Below, piece after piece: positions 28,554 through 37,193 of a DNA stretch of 64,000 bases. How positions within the stretch are numbered: the first letter of the stretch is position 1; each line of letters starts with the position of its first letter. The stretch covers positions 214,680-278,679 of the forward strand of contig SVEY01000001.1 of assembly GCA_015057165.1 (NCBI GenBank). The letters run 5' to 3'. Under the pieces are notes generated by a model, which was not told where the DNA came from, searched no databases, and saw only the letters and a program-made list of their open reading frames with translations. This stretch comes from Lachnospiraceae bacterium. GTDB lineage: Bacteria; Bacillota; Clostridia; Lachnospirales; Lachnospiraceae. Both the position numbers and the translations under genes were made by a program.

Positions 28554-30332
28554 TTACCAGCTTGCATCATCTTCAAAATCAACTAATGAAGGATCAATAG
28601 GTTCTTCACGCATAACTGTTCTCATGTATTCATTAACTTTTGAACGCATATCTTTTCTAGATACTGTACGTGGATCCATAAGGTCATGTTCAATCCAAAT
28701 TAAACGCACACCATGCTCTCTAGCCTGGTCTTCAAAAAGTCCATTAAGTGTTGCCATATTCTTACAAGATACATGTTGATACATAATTACAATATCAGGT
28801 TTCCAGATCTCAACTTGTCTCCATAATTCTGTAAGAACGTGATCATAACCACCATTAGTATGACGTCTCATAACCATACGTTCATATAGTCTAGCCATAT
28901 CTTTGAGAGCTTCTTCTTTATCTTCTGTTTCAAGAGGTCTTGTATAATTAAGACTTTCCATCTCAACTAGTACATTGATGCCCCAGCAATTAGCAAGCCA
29001 ATTAGAGAAATTAGCATAATAATGAGCAGGAACAGACCATACAATAGCACGATGTCTCATCTTGCCTCTCCATGGTTCTTCACGATTCTCATAAGCTTCC
29101 ATCATAAGCTCATCAACCTTCTCGAAGGTCTTCATGATTCGTGGATCAATACCACCGTCCATCTCATAATTCCATTTTCTAAATAGCTCATAACAAGGAC
29201 CAATAAGTTGAGGATATGGTGTCTGGTTAACTTCCCATTTCTGCAACTCATATTGAGTCTCTTTGTTAAATCTCTTCATTGCTGCAAAGTAAGCATCCCA
29301 GCTCCATTTTGCACCAGTTTGCTCTTCAATAAATTTGATACAACCTTTAATATCCTGTACCGCCGAATTCATTATTGATTCGTCTTCATAACGAACAGGG
29401 AATGTAAGATGATATGTAGGAAGATCTTTAAACCTTCTTGATGTATAACTTGATGCCATAACTGAACCATCGCAAGGCATAGAACTTGATATAAAGCAAG
29501 CTCCCATGTGTGGAAGTGCATCAATAACACAAGCACCACATTCTGAAGTTGGAACAGGACAAGTGTCAGATGGAAGTCCATAAGATTCAACTGCATCAAT
29601 ATACGGCATACATGCTAACTGATCAATTTCAGAAAGCAAGAATACTGGCATAAGCTGATAAGGAATTCCAACAAGATCTGGGAATCCTGCCATAATTTGT
29701 GCCATAGTCATTTCATCAAGAAGAACTACCTTCTTAGAAAGTTCTTCACAATTTCCACCTTTTCTATCAGCCTTCATAAGGAATACAAGGTTCTCAGCTA
29801 CATAACGAAAGATTGCATAGATAAGTTCATGATGCATCTTAAGTGCTCTACCACGAAGTCCTAATGTATTCTTATCCATAAAACTATGACAGCAGAAATA
29901 TGAAATCATCCAGCGATAATGAAGTGCTCCATTAAGTGCAGGAACAAGATCTTTACTAAATGTTGTAAGAAGCATTCCCCACATCTTCATCCATTCATAG
30001 AAATCAGCTGCTGTATCTTTAATGCCTCTAAATTCACGTCTAGCAGTAGCCATTTTCCCACTTTGATAAAGCTTACCTAGTTGCTTCTCTCCATTAATAA
30101 GAAAATCCTTCCACTCATCAATGCTCATATTCTTAGCAAGATTAGCTTCTTTCTTAAGTCTTTTCTTTGTTGCATTGAAATCAGACTTAATATGCTTTCC
30201 TACTTCTTTCCAATCTGTCTCTTTAATCATATCTCCGATAATACCGGAAACTTCTTTAATATTTTCTGCTTGAAGTTTGAAATTCATATGATCCTTCATG
30301 CGGAAAAATTTGGAATCAGGATATCCACTCAC
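28554..30332 (-). CDS. HgdB/BcrB-type 2-hydroxyacyl-CoA dehydratase family protein, large subunit, copy 2
   Basis: A 592-residue iron-sulfur protein distantly of the 2-hydroxyacyl-CoA dehydratase D-component family (PF06050 type). It is clearly paralogous to the protein at 32619. Residues 1 to about 120 are a charged helical extension; then LHYRWMISYFC, LRGRALKMHHELIYAI, GLPSDTCPVPTSECGAC (about 250), CDGSVMASSYTSRRF, RHRAIVWSVPAHYY, LANCWGINVLVEMESLNY, MYQHVSCKNMATLNG and a conserved acidic end, DPSLVDFEDDASW. Cysteines shared with its paralogue are in D-x-C-P, CDGS, NCWGIN and C-K-x-M. The GTG start overlaps the stop of the small subunit (GTGA). Family members carry [4Fe-4S] or double-cubane clusters; the reaction here is unknown. 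Confidence 0.8.
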   Translation of the reverse strand: MSGYPDSKFFRMKDHMNFKLQAENIKEVSGIIGDMIKETDWKEVGKHIKSDFNATKKRLKKEANLAKNMSIDEWKDFLINGEKQLGKLYQSGKMATARREFRGIKDTAADFYEWMKMWGMLLTTFSKDLVPALNGALHYRWMISYFCCHSFMDKNTLGLRGRALKMHHELIYAIFRYVAENLVFLMKADRKGGNCEELSKKVVLLDEMTMAQIMAGFPDLVGIPYQLMPVFLLSEIDQLACMPYIDAVESYGLPSDTCPVPTSECGACVIDALPHMGACFISSSMPCDGSVMASSYTSRRFKDLPTYHLTFPVRYEDESIMNSAVQDIKGCIKFIEEQTGAKWSWDAYFAAMKRFNKETQYELQKWEVNQTPYPQLIGPCYELFRKWNYEMDGGIDPRIMKTFEKVDELMMEAYENREEPWRGKMRHRAIVWSVPAHYYANFSNWLANCWGINVLVEMESLNYTRPLETEDKEEALKDMARLYERMVMRRHTNGGYDHVLTELWRQVEIWKPDIVIMYQHVSCKNMATLNGLFEDQAREHGVRLIWIEHDLMDPRTVSRKDMRSKVNEYMRTVMREEPIDPSLVDFEDDASW

Positions 30333-31531
30333 GCTACACTACCCCCTTTCCCTTTTTGAATTTTCTTAATCTCTAATGCTTCAACAAATGCCTGGAATCT
30401 TGTTCGAAGTTGTCCAGAGCTTCTTACATTATAAGGTCTGTCAATAGAGAGCACTGGCCAATTATACTCCTCTTGTAAGATATGAGAAGCAAGTGGACGT
30501 TCAAATCCCCAGAAATCACAGAATTTCATTTGTTCATAGATGATTCCATCGGCTTTATACTCTTTTGCATACTTATCAACAGTCTCTCTTCTCTGAGTAA
30601 TTTTCTCTTCACTCATATATCTTGCACATTCAGAAGTTCTCATATAATGTTCAACAATCTGAGTTAAGATATCTTTCTTCTTATCAATCTTAATCTCTTC
30701 TCTACCAGGCTTTGAACCGTAACAATAACGATCAAATACTACCATTGCACCAGCTTCTTCAATTAGTCTTGTAAGATCAAGATCATCAACCTCTGAACCA
30801 ACAAGAGCAACTCTTGCACGATACCAAGGCTTACTGTCTGGTTTACGATTCTTAATTTCTTCTAAAGTCTCTTCAAGCTTAGGAAGAATAAGAGATGTTG
30901 GACAACAATATGACACAAGACATAGAACATGATATTCATATCCTGTAATTGGTGGATTCACTTTCTTTCTCATATCACCAATCTTAGTCATAATTTTACA
31001 CATCTTATTATGCTCTTCAACAGCTTTAAGAAGAGCTTCATCTGATGTATCAGTGTTGTGTTTCTCTTTCAAGACATCAAGAAGCCTTTTTCGCATCTGA
31101 ATCGTCATTGCTTCAACTGTGTAGTCCTCAATCTTATACGGGATGTCTAAGTGAGTAACGAAGAAATCTTTCTTGTTATTAATCTCAAGAATCTCCATAT
31201 GCTCATAACATCTGTTCATTGCAGAGCAAGCGTCAACACCGGCAATACCATCAAGGAATTGATAACCCCCTTCAATACCTCTCTCAAGTAGTGACCTCGC
31301 AAATTCACAGGTATAATTACTCATATAATAAGTAGATATATCTATGGATGTACTACGAGGTGCACGAAGTCGGACCGAAAAGCAATTATCAACATTAAGA
31401 AGTACCTCCGGCATGTGATAACAAGTGTAACCAATGGCTTTCTGCCCGTCTTTCTGAGCCTGCTTTACAAGATCATTGTCCGCATCCTGTAATAGATTTT
31501 CGAACTCGATCATGTACTTTAAATCTTTCAC
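30329..31531 (-). CDS. HgdB/BcrB-type 2-hydroxyacyl-CoA dehydratase family protein, small subunit, copy 2
   Basis: A 400-residue partner subunit. It begins MKDLKYMIEFENLLQDADND and has the family's IGYTCYHMPEVLL (about 33-45), RLRAPRSTS, MSNYTCEFARSLLER (about 70-85), VCLVSYCCPTS-type centre (LCLVSYCCPTSLILPKL), RVALVGSEVDD and QMKFCDFWGFERPLA (about 350), which matches the KFC cysteine of HgdB and BcrB. The C-terminus QLRTRFQAFVEAL is typical. It is a close paralogue of the product of 34369-35562. The start codon is GTG, preceded by GGGGGGAAG. It overlaps the large subunit by 4 nt. Confidence 0.85.
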   Translation of the reverse strand: MKDLKYMIEFENLLQDADNDLVKQAQKDGQKAIGYTCYHMPEVLLNVDNCFSVRLRAPRSTSIDISTYYMSNYTCEFARSLLERGIEGGYQFLDGIAGVDACSAMNRCYEHMEILEINNKKDFFVTHLDIPYKIEDYTVEAMTIQMRKRLLDVLKEKHNTDTSDEALLKAVEEHNKMCKIMTKIGDMRKKVNPPITGYEYHVLCLVSYCCPTSLILPKLEETLEEIKNRKPDSKPWYRARVALVGSEVDDLDLTRLIEEAGAMVVFDRYCYGSKPGREEIKIDKKKDILTQIVEHYMRTSECARYMSEEKITQRRETVDKYAKEYKADGIIYEQMKFCDFWGFERPLASHILQEEYNWPVLSIDRPYNVRSSGQLRTRFQAFVEALEIKKIQKGKGGSVA

Positions 31532-31587
31532 GCTCTTCCCCCCTCTCTTAAATTAGAAACTACCTTCACCTACTATTAAATAAATAT

Positions 31588-32349
31588 TTAGATAATGCCA
31601 AGTTTACTAAGGGCATCTCTTGCACCTTGAAGAATCCTTGCATCATTAGGTAATTCAAAAGAACTCATACCTTCGATATCATTTTCTACAAGAACATCAT
31701 CTGCACCAATAACTGAAAGAAGTGGTATTCCATTAAGAATACTTTCATCAAGAGTTTCAGGATGCAATATTCTATTAAGAATAGCACCACTCTTTTCAGC
31801 CATTACCAGTTCCTTAGATACATTATCTATTGTCTTAATAATTTCAATACCTTTCCTACTTTGATCAGATACAAGAAGTAAATGTGTAACCTTCTCCATA
31901 ACTCGTCTGTTAATCTGTTCAATACCTGCTTCACCATCAATTACAACATAATCAAATTCATCTGCAAGCATACTGATTACCTGACGAAGATATGTATTGA
32001 TTGCGCAATAACATCCAGCAGCTTCTGGTCTTCCTATTGCAAGAAAAGCAAATCCCCTGTCCTCATTCATTGCATCAAGTAGTCTGAATTTCGCTTCAGC
32101 AAGAATATCCTGAGTCTCAGACAGACCTTCAGTTACGTCCTTTGCAACTTGAAGACGAATATCATCAAGCGTCTCTGCTACATCAACACCTAATGCAACT
32201 GATAAACCAATTGCAGGATCTGCATCAATAGCAAGAATCTTCTTATCTTTTTTCTCCTCAGTAAGTATACGAACAATTGCTGCTGAAAGGGATGTCTTTC
32301 CAACTCCGCCTTTACCTGCAAGGGCAATCACTGTAGATTTGTTACTCAT
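31588..32349 (-). CDS. cooC: CooC-type nickel/carbon monoxide dehydrogenase accessory ATPase
   Basis: MinD/ArsA-type P-loop ATPase of the CooC group, which helps insert nickel into CO dehydrogenase and related enzymes. The deviant Walker A is ALAGKGGVGKTSLSA (about residues 10-22), followed by AIDADPAIGLSVALG. The CooC-defining CxC motif is present in GCYCAIN at about residues 113-115, where the CooC dimer binds metal, and VIDGEAGIEQINRRV matches the CooC DxEAGIE segment. Length 253 residues is normal. The ATG at 32349 with AGGAG upstream is preferred over a TTG two codons earlier. It sits between the two HgdB-like pairs. Confidence 0.9.
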   Translation of the reverse strand: MSNKSTVIALAGKGGVGKTSLSAAIVRILTEEKKDKKILAIDADPAIGLSVALGVDVAETLDDIRLQVAKDVTEGLSETQDILAEAKFRLLDAMNEDRGFAFLAIGRPEAAGCYCAINTYLRQVISMLADEFDYVVIDGEAGIEQINRRVMEKVTHLLLVSDQSRKGIEIIKTIDNVSKELVMAEKSGAILNRILHPETLDESILNGIPLLSVIGADDVLVENDIEGMSSFELPNDARILQGARDALSKLGII

Positions 32350-32366
32350 TTTCAATTACTCCTTTA

Positions 32367-32591
32367 TTATACTGTCCTATTCTCAACCTCAGAATCAGAC
32401 ATAACATTTTCTTTCTTTTTGTAAGGTGTCTTAAGATTATCTTTTCTCTTCATCTTGTCATACCTTGTTACTGCATTAGGCTCCCAGATGTAGTATAAGA
32501 ATTTTCCATCTAAATCGAAGTAGAATACAATAAATAGTATAACATATGATATACCACATATTTTTAATAAAGTAATAATGAATTTTTTCAT
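32367..32591 (-). CDS. 74-residue single-helix membrane protein
   Basis: A small membrane protein of unknown function directly downstream of the first large HgdB-like subunit. It begins MKKFIITLLKICG, has one hydrophobic helix (ISYVILFIVFYFDL, about residues 13-28) and a basic, polar C-terminal tail (YDKMKRKDNLKTPYKKKEN). GGAGGAATAT precedes the ATG. It aligns over about 48 residues with the 51-residue protein at 27533-27688. It may anchor one of the iron-sulfur proteins to the membrane; that is inference from topology and position. Confidence 0.78.
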   Translation of the reverse strand: MKKFIITLLKICGISYVILFIVFYFDLDGKFLYYIWEPNAVTRYDKMKRKDNLKTPYKKKENVMSDSEVENRTV

Positions 32592-32618
32592 AATATATAT
32601 TCCTCCAAATATACACGT

Positions 32619-34358
32619 TTACCAGCTCTCATCATCATCAAAATCAAGTAATGATGGATCAAGAGGCTTTTCATTCATAACTGTAATCATATAATTATTA
32701 ATTATTGAACGTATTTCTTTTCTAGAAACAGTACGCTTATCAGGTAGTGCGTGAGGAACCCATATAGCATGAATATTTCTCTTTCTAAACTCATCCTCGA
32801 ACATACCCTTTATACCCTGCATACCTTTACATTGTAACTGATCATACATAATAACCATGTCACAATTGAATTTCTCCATATATTCCCATAGTTGGAATAT
32901 ATGTTCATGTCCACCAACTGCCATAGAACGCATAGGTGCAAGCTCATTATATCTAGCAAGATCATCTAATGCATGTTCATAGGAGTCAGTACGAATTGTC
33001 TGGTCAAACATAAGAGAATCCATATTAATAACAGTATTAATTCCCCAACAGTTGTATGCCCATGTACACCAGTTAGAATAATAAAGAGGTGCGCAAGACC
33101 ATGCAATGGCACGATGACGTGTATTTGGAAATGTTTCTATTTTTTGTTCTACACATTTGTCCAATATCTTCTTAACATGCGCATCAGTTTCATGCCAGAT
33201 CTCTCTATCACCATCTTGCGAATAGTAGATACGATAAAGAGCCTGTGCAACACCATTAATAGGATAATAAGGTGTATTAGCAGCAACATCCCACTTCTCT
33301 CGTTCAAATAATGTAAGCTCGTTCTGGGCATCTGCATGCTTCTTAAATTCTTCCCAATTAAATGGTTCACCTGTCTCTTTCTCAATGAACTTCCAGCACT
33401 CTTCAATCTCTTCCATACAATGCTTATGTACCAGGGGATCATCAAATCTCATTGGCTGCGGCATTGCAAAGAGCGGTCTGTCCAAGAACCAGTCAGTAAT
33501 AATTGATGTTGCAACAGAACCATCACAAGCTTCATTACTTGTTACCATTACTGGACTATAATCTGGATAATCGTCAAGAACGAATATACCAGATTCTGCC
33601 TGACACATTGGACATGGATCTGCAGGAAGTCCTATAGACTGCATTGCATCAATATAATTAAGAACAGTCTTATTATTAACATGGCATGATACGAAATAAG
33701 GTATCATTTGAAGAGCTACATCATCAAATCTATCTCTCCATCCATAGAAGATATTACCTGATACTGTCTCATCATGAGCAATTGTCTTATACCAATATTC
33801 GTTAGCTTCACCAAGATGTAATTTCTTGTCCGCAGAAAACATTCTCATGAATTGGCGAATAGTCTCACTTACCATAGCACGATAATGCCATGCAGAAGCT
33901 TTAAGGGCTTCACCTCTAAGACCTTCCAGACCTCTGTCAAACCAATGCATAACAGAAAGGTATGTCTGTCCTAACCAACGATAACGAAGTACTCCTTTGA
34001 AGAAAGTAAGTGGCTCATCACCTTTAAAAATATCTTTAACCATATTGATATAGTTATATAGCCAAATCATATTAAAATAATACATTGTATCTTTGACACC
34101 ACGCCATTCACGATGCTTATACAGACCTGTATTACCAATATATAAATCTCCAAGACGTCTCTCTTCATGAGGTTTACCATACCAAAAATCACGAAGAGTC
34201 TTCTTCAAATCGAAGTCTTTTCTCTTATCTCTTATTGATGAATGTACTTCTTCTCTTTTATCTGAAATCACACCTGATTTTGCGTCATTTACAACTTTTT
34301 TGCCAGCCTGTACACCGGTGAATTGATTCAAAAAACCCTTAACACTGAAATTCTTCAT
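32619..34358 (-). CDS. HgdB/BcrB-type 2-hydroxyacyl-CoA dehydratase family protein, large subunit, copy 1
   Basis: A 579-residue protein paralogous to the one at 28554. It shares the helical N-terminal extension, then LRYRWLGQTYLSVMHW, LRGEALKASAWHYRAM, IGLPADPCPMCQAESG (about 250), NEACDGSVATSIITDWF, TRHRAIAWSCAPLYY, YNCWGINTVINMDSL, YDQLQCKGMQGIKG and the acidic end DPSLLDFDDDESW. Its cysteine set differs from copy 2: it has C-x2-C (CPMC) but lacks the ECGAC pair and the following GAC. The ATG at 34358 follows TAGGAGGTGTGAT, in which the TAG is the stop of the small subunit; a start 30 nt upstream is less likely. The reaction is unknown. Confidence 0.8.
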   Translation of the reverse strand: MKNFSVKGFLNQFTGVQAGKKVVNDAKSGVISDKREEVHSSIRDKRKDFDLKKTLRDFWYGKPHEERRLGDLYIGNTGLYKHREWRGVKDTMYYFNMIWLYNYINMVKDIFKGDEPLTFFKGVLRYRWLGQTYLSVMHWFDRGLEGLRGEALKASAWHYRAMVSETIRQFMRMFSADKKLHLGEANEYWYKTIAHDETVSGNIFYGWRDRFDDVALQMIPYFVSCHVNNKTVLNYIDAMQSIGLPADPCPMCQAESGIFVLDDYPDYSPVMVTSNEACDGSVATSIITDWFLDRPLFAMPQPMRFDDPLVHKHCMEEIEECWKFIEKETGEPFNWEEFKKHADAQNELTLFEREKWDVAANTPYYPINGVAQALYRIYYSQDGDREIWHETDAHVKKILDKCVEQKIETFPNTRHRAIAWSCAPLYYSNWCTWAYNCWGINTVINMDSLMFDQTIRTDSYEHALDDLARYNELAPMRSMAVGGHEHIFQLWEYMEKFNCDMVIMYDQLQCKGMQGIKGMFEDEFRKRNIHAIWVPHALPDKRTVSRKEIRSIINNYMITVMNEKPLDPSLLDFDDDESW

Positions 34359-34368
34359 ATCACACCTC

Positions 34369-35562
34369 CTACGTCTCAGAATCTGCATGAAGTTGTTTCA
34401 ACTCAATGCTTTCAATAAATGCTTGGAAACGTGTTCTAAGCTGTCCAACAGCGTTATTAACATATTCCTTCTCAATTGAACAGGTAGGAACTCCATAGTC
34501 CCTTGGGAATATAAGAGTATCAATAGTTCTTTCATAACTCCAATATTCACAGAACTTCATTGATTCAACAATTATTCCATCTGCTTTATATTCCTTTACC
34601 AGATTAGCAATATAATCCTTTCTTTCTCTCATTGTATGCTGTTCCATAAATCTACAACACTCATTATATTCTAAGTAATGTCTAGCAACAGCTCTAAGAG
34701 GTGTCTCACCTTCTCTAATCTCAATTTCCTCACGTCCTGGAAGTGACCCATAACAATGACGATCAGCAACTACAAGTGCTCCACATTCTTCTATAAGTTT
34801 TGTAAAATCAGGATCATCATTCTCAGAACCTGCCAGTACAACTCTTACTCTATATGGATTCTTTTCATCTGGAACCCTTGTCTTAAGATCTTCTAATACT
34901 TCCTTAATCTTAGGGATAATAAGATATTTCGGGCAACATAGTGATACAAGCATAATTAACTGGAACTCATAGCCGGTAATTACAGGATTCTCTTTCTTCC
35001 TGTATTCTCCTATTTCTTTAATAAGACGGCATAGTTCATTATGCTCATTAATAGATTTCATTATAGCTTCATCAGAAGTATCGATACCAAAATGCTCTTT
35101 TAATGGATTAAGAACATGTTCTTGAAGTTGAGTCTCAAAATGATCTATAGAATTCTTATTTTTCTTAAATGGAACATCTGTAAATTCACAGAAGAAATCA
35201 GGACTCTGAATAACATCCATCATCTGTAAATGTTCCTGAAAACGACAAGTAACCGTACAAGTCTCAGTAGCCATCTGCGCATCTAAAAAGTTGAAACCAC
35301 CTTCCAGTGCTCGCTCTAACAGACAGCGACCATACATACATGTACGATTACTCATATAATACGTTGCAATATCGGGACTAGTACTTCGTGGAGCACGAAG
35401 TCTCACAGAAAAACATCCTGGAAGATCAAGTAATACTTCCGGCATGAAATAACAGGTATAACCAAGCGCGCGTTTTCCATCTTTTTTAGCCTGCTGTACC
35501 AGTTCGTTATTTGCCTCTTGAAGCAAATCTTCAAACCAAATCAAATGCTTAAGATCTCGCAT
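34369..35562 (-). CDS. HgdB/BcrB-type 2-hydroxyacyl-CoA dehydratase family protein, small subunit, copy 1
   Basis: First gene of the operon, 397 residues. Motifs parallel copy 2: LGYTCYFMPEVLLDLPGCF (about 34-52), RLRAPRSTSPDIATYYMSN, RTCMYGRCLLERALEGG (about 73-90), MLVSLCCPKYLIIPKI, RVVLAGSENDDPDF, DRHCYGSLPGREEIEI and SMKFCEYWSYERTID (about 345). The shared cysteines in TCY, N-x-TC and KFC are the positions that bind iron-sulfur clusters in the family. The ATG at 35562 has GGGGGGAG seven nt upstream; a GTG two codons earlier is possible. It ends in the ribosome site of the large subunit gene. Confidence 0.85.
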   Translation of the reverse strand: MRDLKHLIWFEDLLQEANNELVQQAKKDGKRALGYTCYFMPEVLLDLPGCFSVRLRAPRSTSPDIATYYMSNRTCMYGRCLLERALEGGFNFLDAQMATETCTVTCRFQEHLQMMDVIQSPDFFCEFTDVPFKKNKNSIDHFETQLQEHVLNPLKEHFGIDTSDEAIMKSINEHNELCRLIKEIGEYRKKENPVITGYEFQLIMLVSLCCPKYLIIPKIKEVLEDLKTRVPDEKNPYRVRVVLAGSENDDPDFTKLIEECGALVVADRHCYGSLPGREEIEIREGETPLRAVARHYLEYNECCRFMEQHTMRERKDYIANLVKEYKADGIIVESMKFCEYWSYERTIDTLIFPRDYGVPTCSIEKEYVNNAVGQLRTRFQAFIESIELKQLHADSET

Positions 35563-35583
35563 GTTCACTCCCCCCTTTTTAAC

Positions 35584-35601
35584 TTGTTAAAAAAATAACC
35601 T
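35584..35601. promoter_or_regulatory. Possible degenerate Rex operator in the leader of the dehydratase-like operon
   Basis: TTGTTAA followed by AAAA and ATAACCT. The left half is a perfect clostridial Rex half-site (consensus TTGTTAA-N4-TTAACAA); the right half matches in 4 of 7 positions. It lies between the predicted transcription start and the ribosome site. Weak evidence. Confidence 0.25.
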
Positions 35602-35616
35602 TCCCCTATAACATAT

Positions 35617-35644
35617 AATATAGCACATTCTTACTAAAAATCAA
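35617..35644 (-). promoter_or_regulatory. Predicted sigma-A promoter of the dehydratase-like operon
   Basis: Minus-strand TTGATT (35644-35639) and TATATT (35622-35617), 16 bp apart, with TGTGC just before the -10 box. The predicted start is near 35610, giving a leader of about 48 nt. It lies between the glgA terminator and the first gene of the operon, and no other good promoter was seen before 24275. Confidence 0.6.
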
Positions 35645-35677
35645 ATATTTTTTCTTGCTATTATAGTAATAATACAC

Positions 35678-35702
35678 AAATCCCGCCATAAAGGCGGGAT
35701 TT
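35678..35702 (-). terminator. Terminator of glgA
   Basis: A perfect 10-bp inverted repeat, AAATCCCGCC / GGCGGGATTT, with a 5-nt loop, ending in UUU on the minus strand, 4 nt after the glgA stop codon. It separates glgA from the next operon. Confidence 0.85.
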
Positions 35703-35706
35703 ACAC

Positions 35707-37158
35707 TTAAGCACCTATTAAATGATTATATAGGCCTTCATAATTAAATTTTGACGCATTCCAAGAATAGTCTTTCTTCATACCGCGTTCAACCATTTTA
35801 TTCCACTGCACTTTCTTATCAAAGAAAATATGCTTTGAATAATTAATAGTATTAAGAAGTTCATCACCATTATAATTAGTAAATGAAAAACCATCACCAG
35901 TATGTTCATATTCATTGTAGGCTTCAACAGTATCTTTAAGTCCACCTGTCTCTCTTACAATTGGAACAGTTCCATATCTAAAGGATATTAACTGAGTAAG
36001 TCCACAAGGCTCAAATCTTGAAGGCATAAGGAAGGCATCAGCACTAGCATAAAGCTTTCTAGCCAAATCCTCGTTATAACAAATGTTAGCAGAAATCCTG
36101 TCTGGATATTTCCATGCATAATGTCTAAACATATTCTCGTAACGAGACTCACCTGTTCCTATAATTACAAATTGTGTAAATTCATCAACTATACCTTCAA
36201 TCGCATAGTTAATAAGATCTAGACCTTTTTGATCAGTAAGTCTTGATATAAGACCTATCATATACTTCTTCTTATCAACAGTAAGTCCTAGTTCTTCCTG
36301 TAACTTCTCTTTGTTCTCTTTCTTATTTGTTCTGAAATTATCAACATTGAAATTCTTATAGATACGATTATCTGTATCTGGATTATACATCTCATAATCA
36401 ATACCATTAAGAATACCCTGCATATCAAAATGTCTTGCAGAAAGAAGTCCATCAAGTCCTTCACCATAATAAGGCATCTGAATCTCATCAGCATAAGTCT
36501 TACTTACAGTAGTAATATAGTCAGCATATACAAGACCACCTTTGAGCATATTACCGCCTTTATTAAATTCTAGTTTATCAGCAGTAAAGAGATCAGCTGA
36601 AAGACCAGAAAGACCTTGTAATGTCTCAACATCCCACACTCCCTGGAATTTAAGATTATGAATTGTCATAATTGTCTTAATACCCCAGTAGAATTGATTA
36701 CCCTGAAATTCATTCTTAAGATATACAGGAATAAGTCCTGTCTGCCAATCATGACAGTGAATGAGATCAGGCTTAAAATCAATAACAGGAAGCATTGAAA
36801 GAACAGCCTTATCGAAGTAAGTGAATTTCTCCATATCATATCTAACATCACCATATGGATAGAAACATTCAAAATACTCCAGGTTATCAATAAAATAATA
36901 TGTTATATTCTGATATTCATACTTAAATATTCCAACATATTTCTCACCAATAAGATGTCCCATTCCCATATAGAAATTAGTAACATATTCGAACTTATCT
37001 CTAAATTCTGGTGGAATACAAGTGTAATTAGGAAGTACAACTCTTATATCCCAATTATTCTTATCGAATTCCTTTGGAAGTGCTCCAACAACGTCTGCAA
37101 GTCCCCCGGTTTTAACAAATGGTACACATTCGCTAGCAGCATACAAAATCTTTCTCAT
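35707..37158 (-). CDS. glgA: Glycogen (ADP-glucose) synthase
   Basis: GT5-family glycosyltransferase that extends alpha-1,4-glucan from ADP-glucose. The 483-residue protein starts MRKILYAASECVPFVKTGGL, containing the sugar-nucleotide motif KTGGLADVVGALPKE, and shows HCHDWQTGLIPVYL (about 135), GILNGIDYEMYNP (about 250), IGLISRLTDQKGLDL (about 295) and the C-terminal donor-site region MPSRFEPCGLTQLISFRYG (about 375-393). A GGAG site precedes the ATG. It follows yebC; no other glg gene is in the window. Confidence 0.96.
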   Translation of the reverse strand: MRKILYAASECVPFVKTGGLADVVGALPKEFDKNNWDIRVVLPNYTCIPPEFRDKFEYVTNFYMGMGHLIGEKYVGIFKYEYQNITYYFIDNLEYFECFYPYGDVRYDMEKFTYFDKAVLSMLPVIDFKPDLIHCHDWQTGLIPVYLKNEFQGNQFYWGIKTIMTIHNLKFQGVWDVETLQGLSGLSADLFTADKLEFNKGGNMLKGGLVYADYITTVSKTYADEIQMPYYGEGLDGLLSARHFDMQGILNGIDYEMYNPDTDNRIYKNFNVDNFRTNKKENKEKLQEELGLTVDKKKYMIGLISRLTDQKGLDLINYAIEGIVDEFTQFVIIGTGESRYENMFRHYAWKYPDRISANICYNEDLARKLYASADAFLMPSRFEPCGLTQLISFRYGTVPIVRETGGLKDTVEAYNEYEHTGDGFSFTNYNGDELLNTINYSKHIFFDKKVQWNKMVERGMKKDYSWNASKFNYEGLYNHLIGA

Positions 37159-37193
37159 AGTAATTCTCCTTCTGCTGTTAATTTAGAATAATT

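Noticed and set aside
35707-37158. Glycogen operon around glgA.
   Set aside because: No glgB, glgC, glgD or glgP is in the window; glgA stands alone after yebC.
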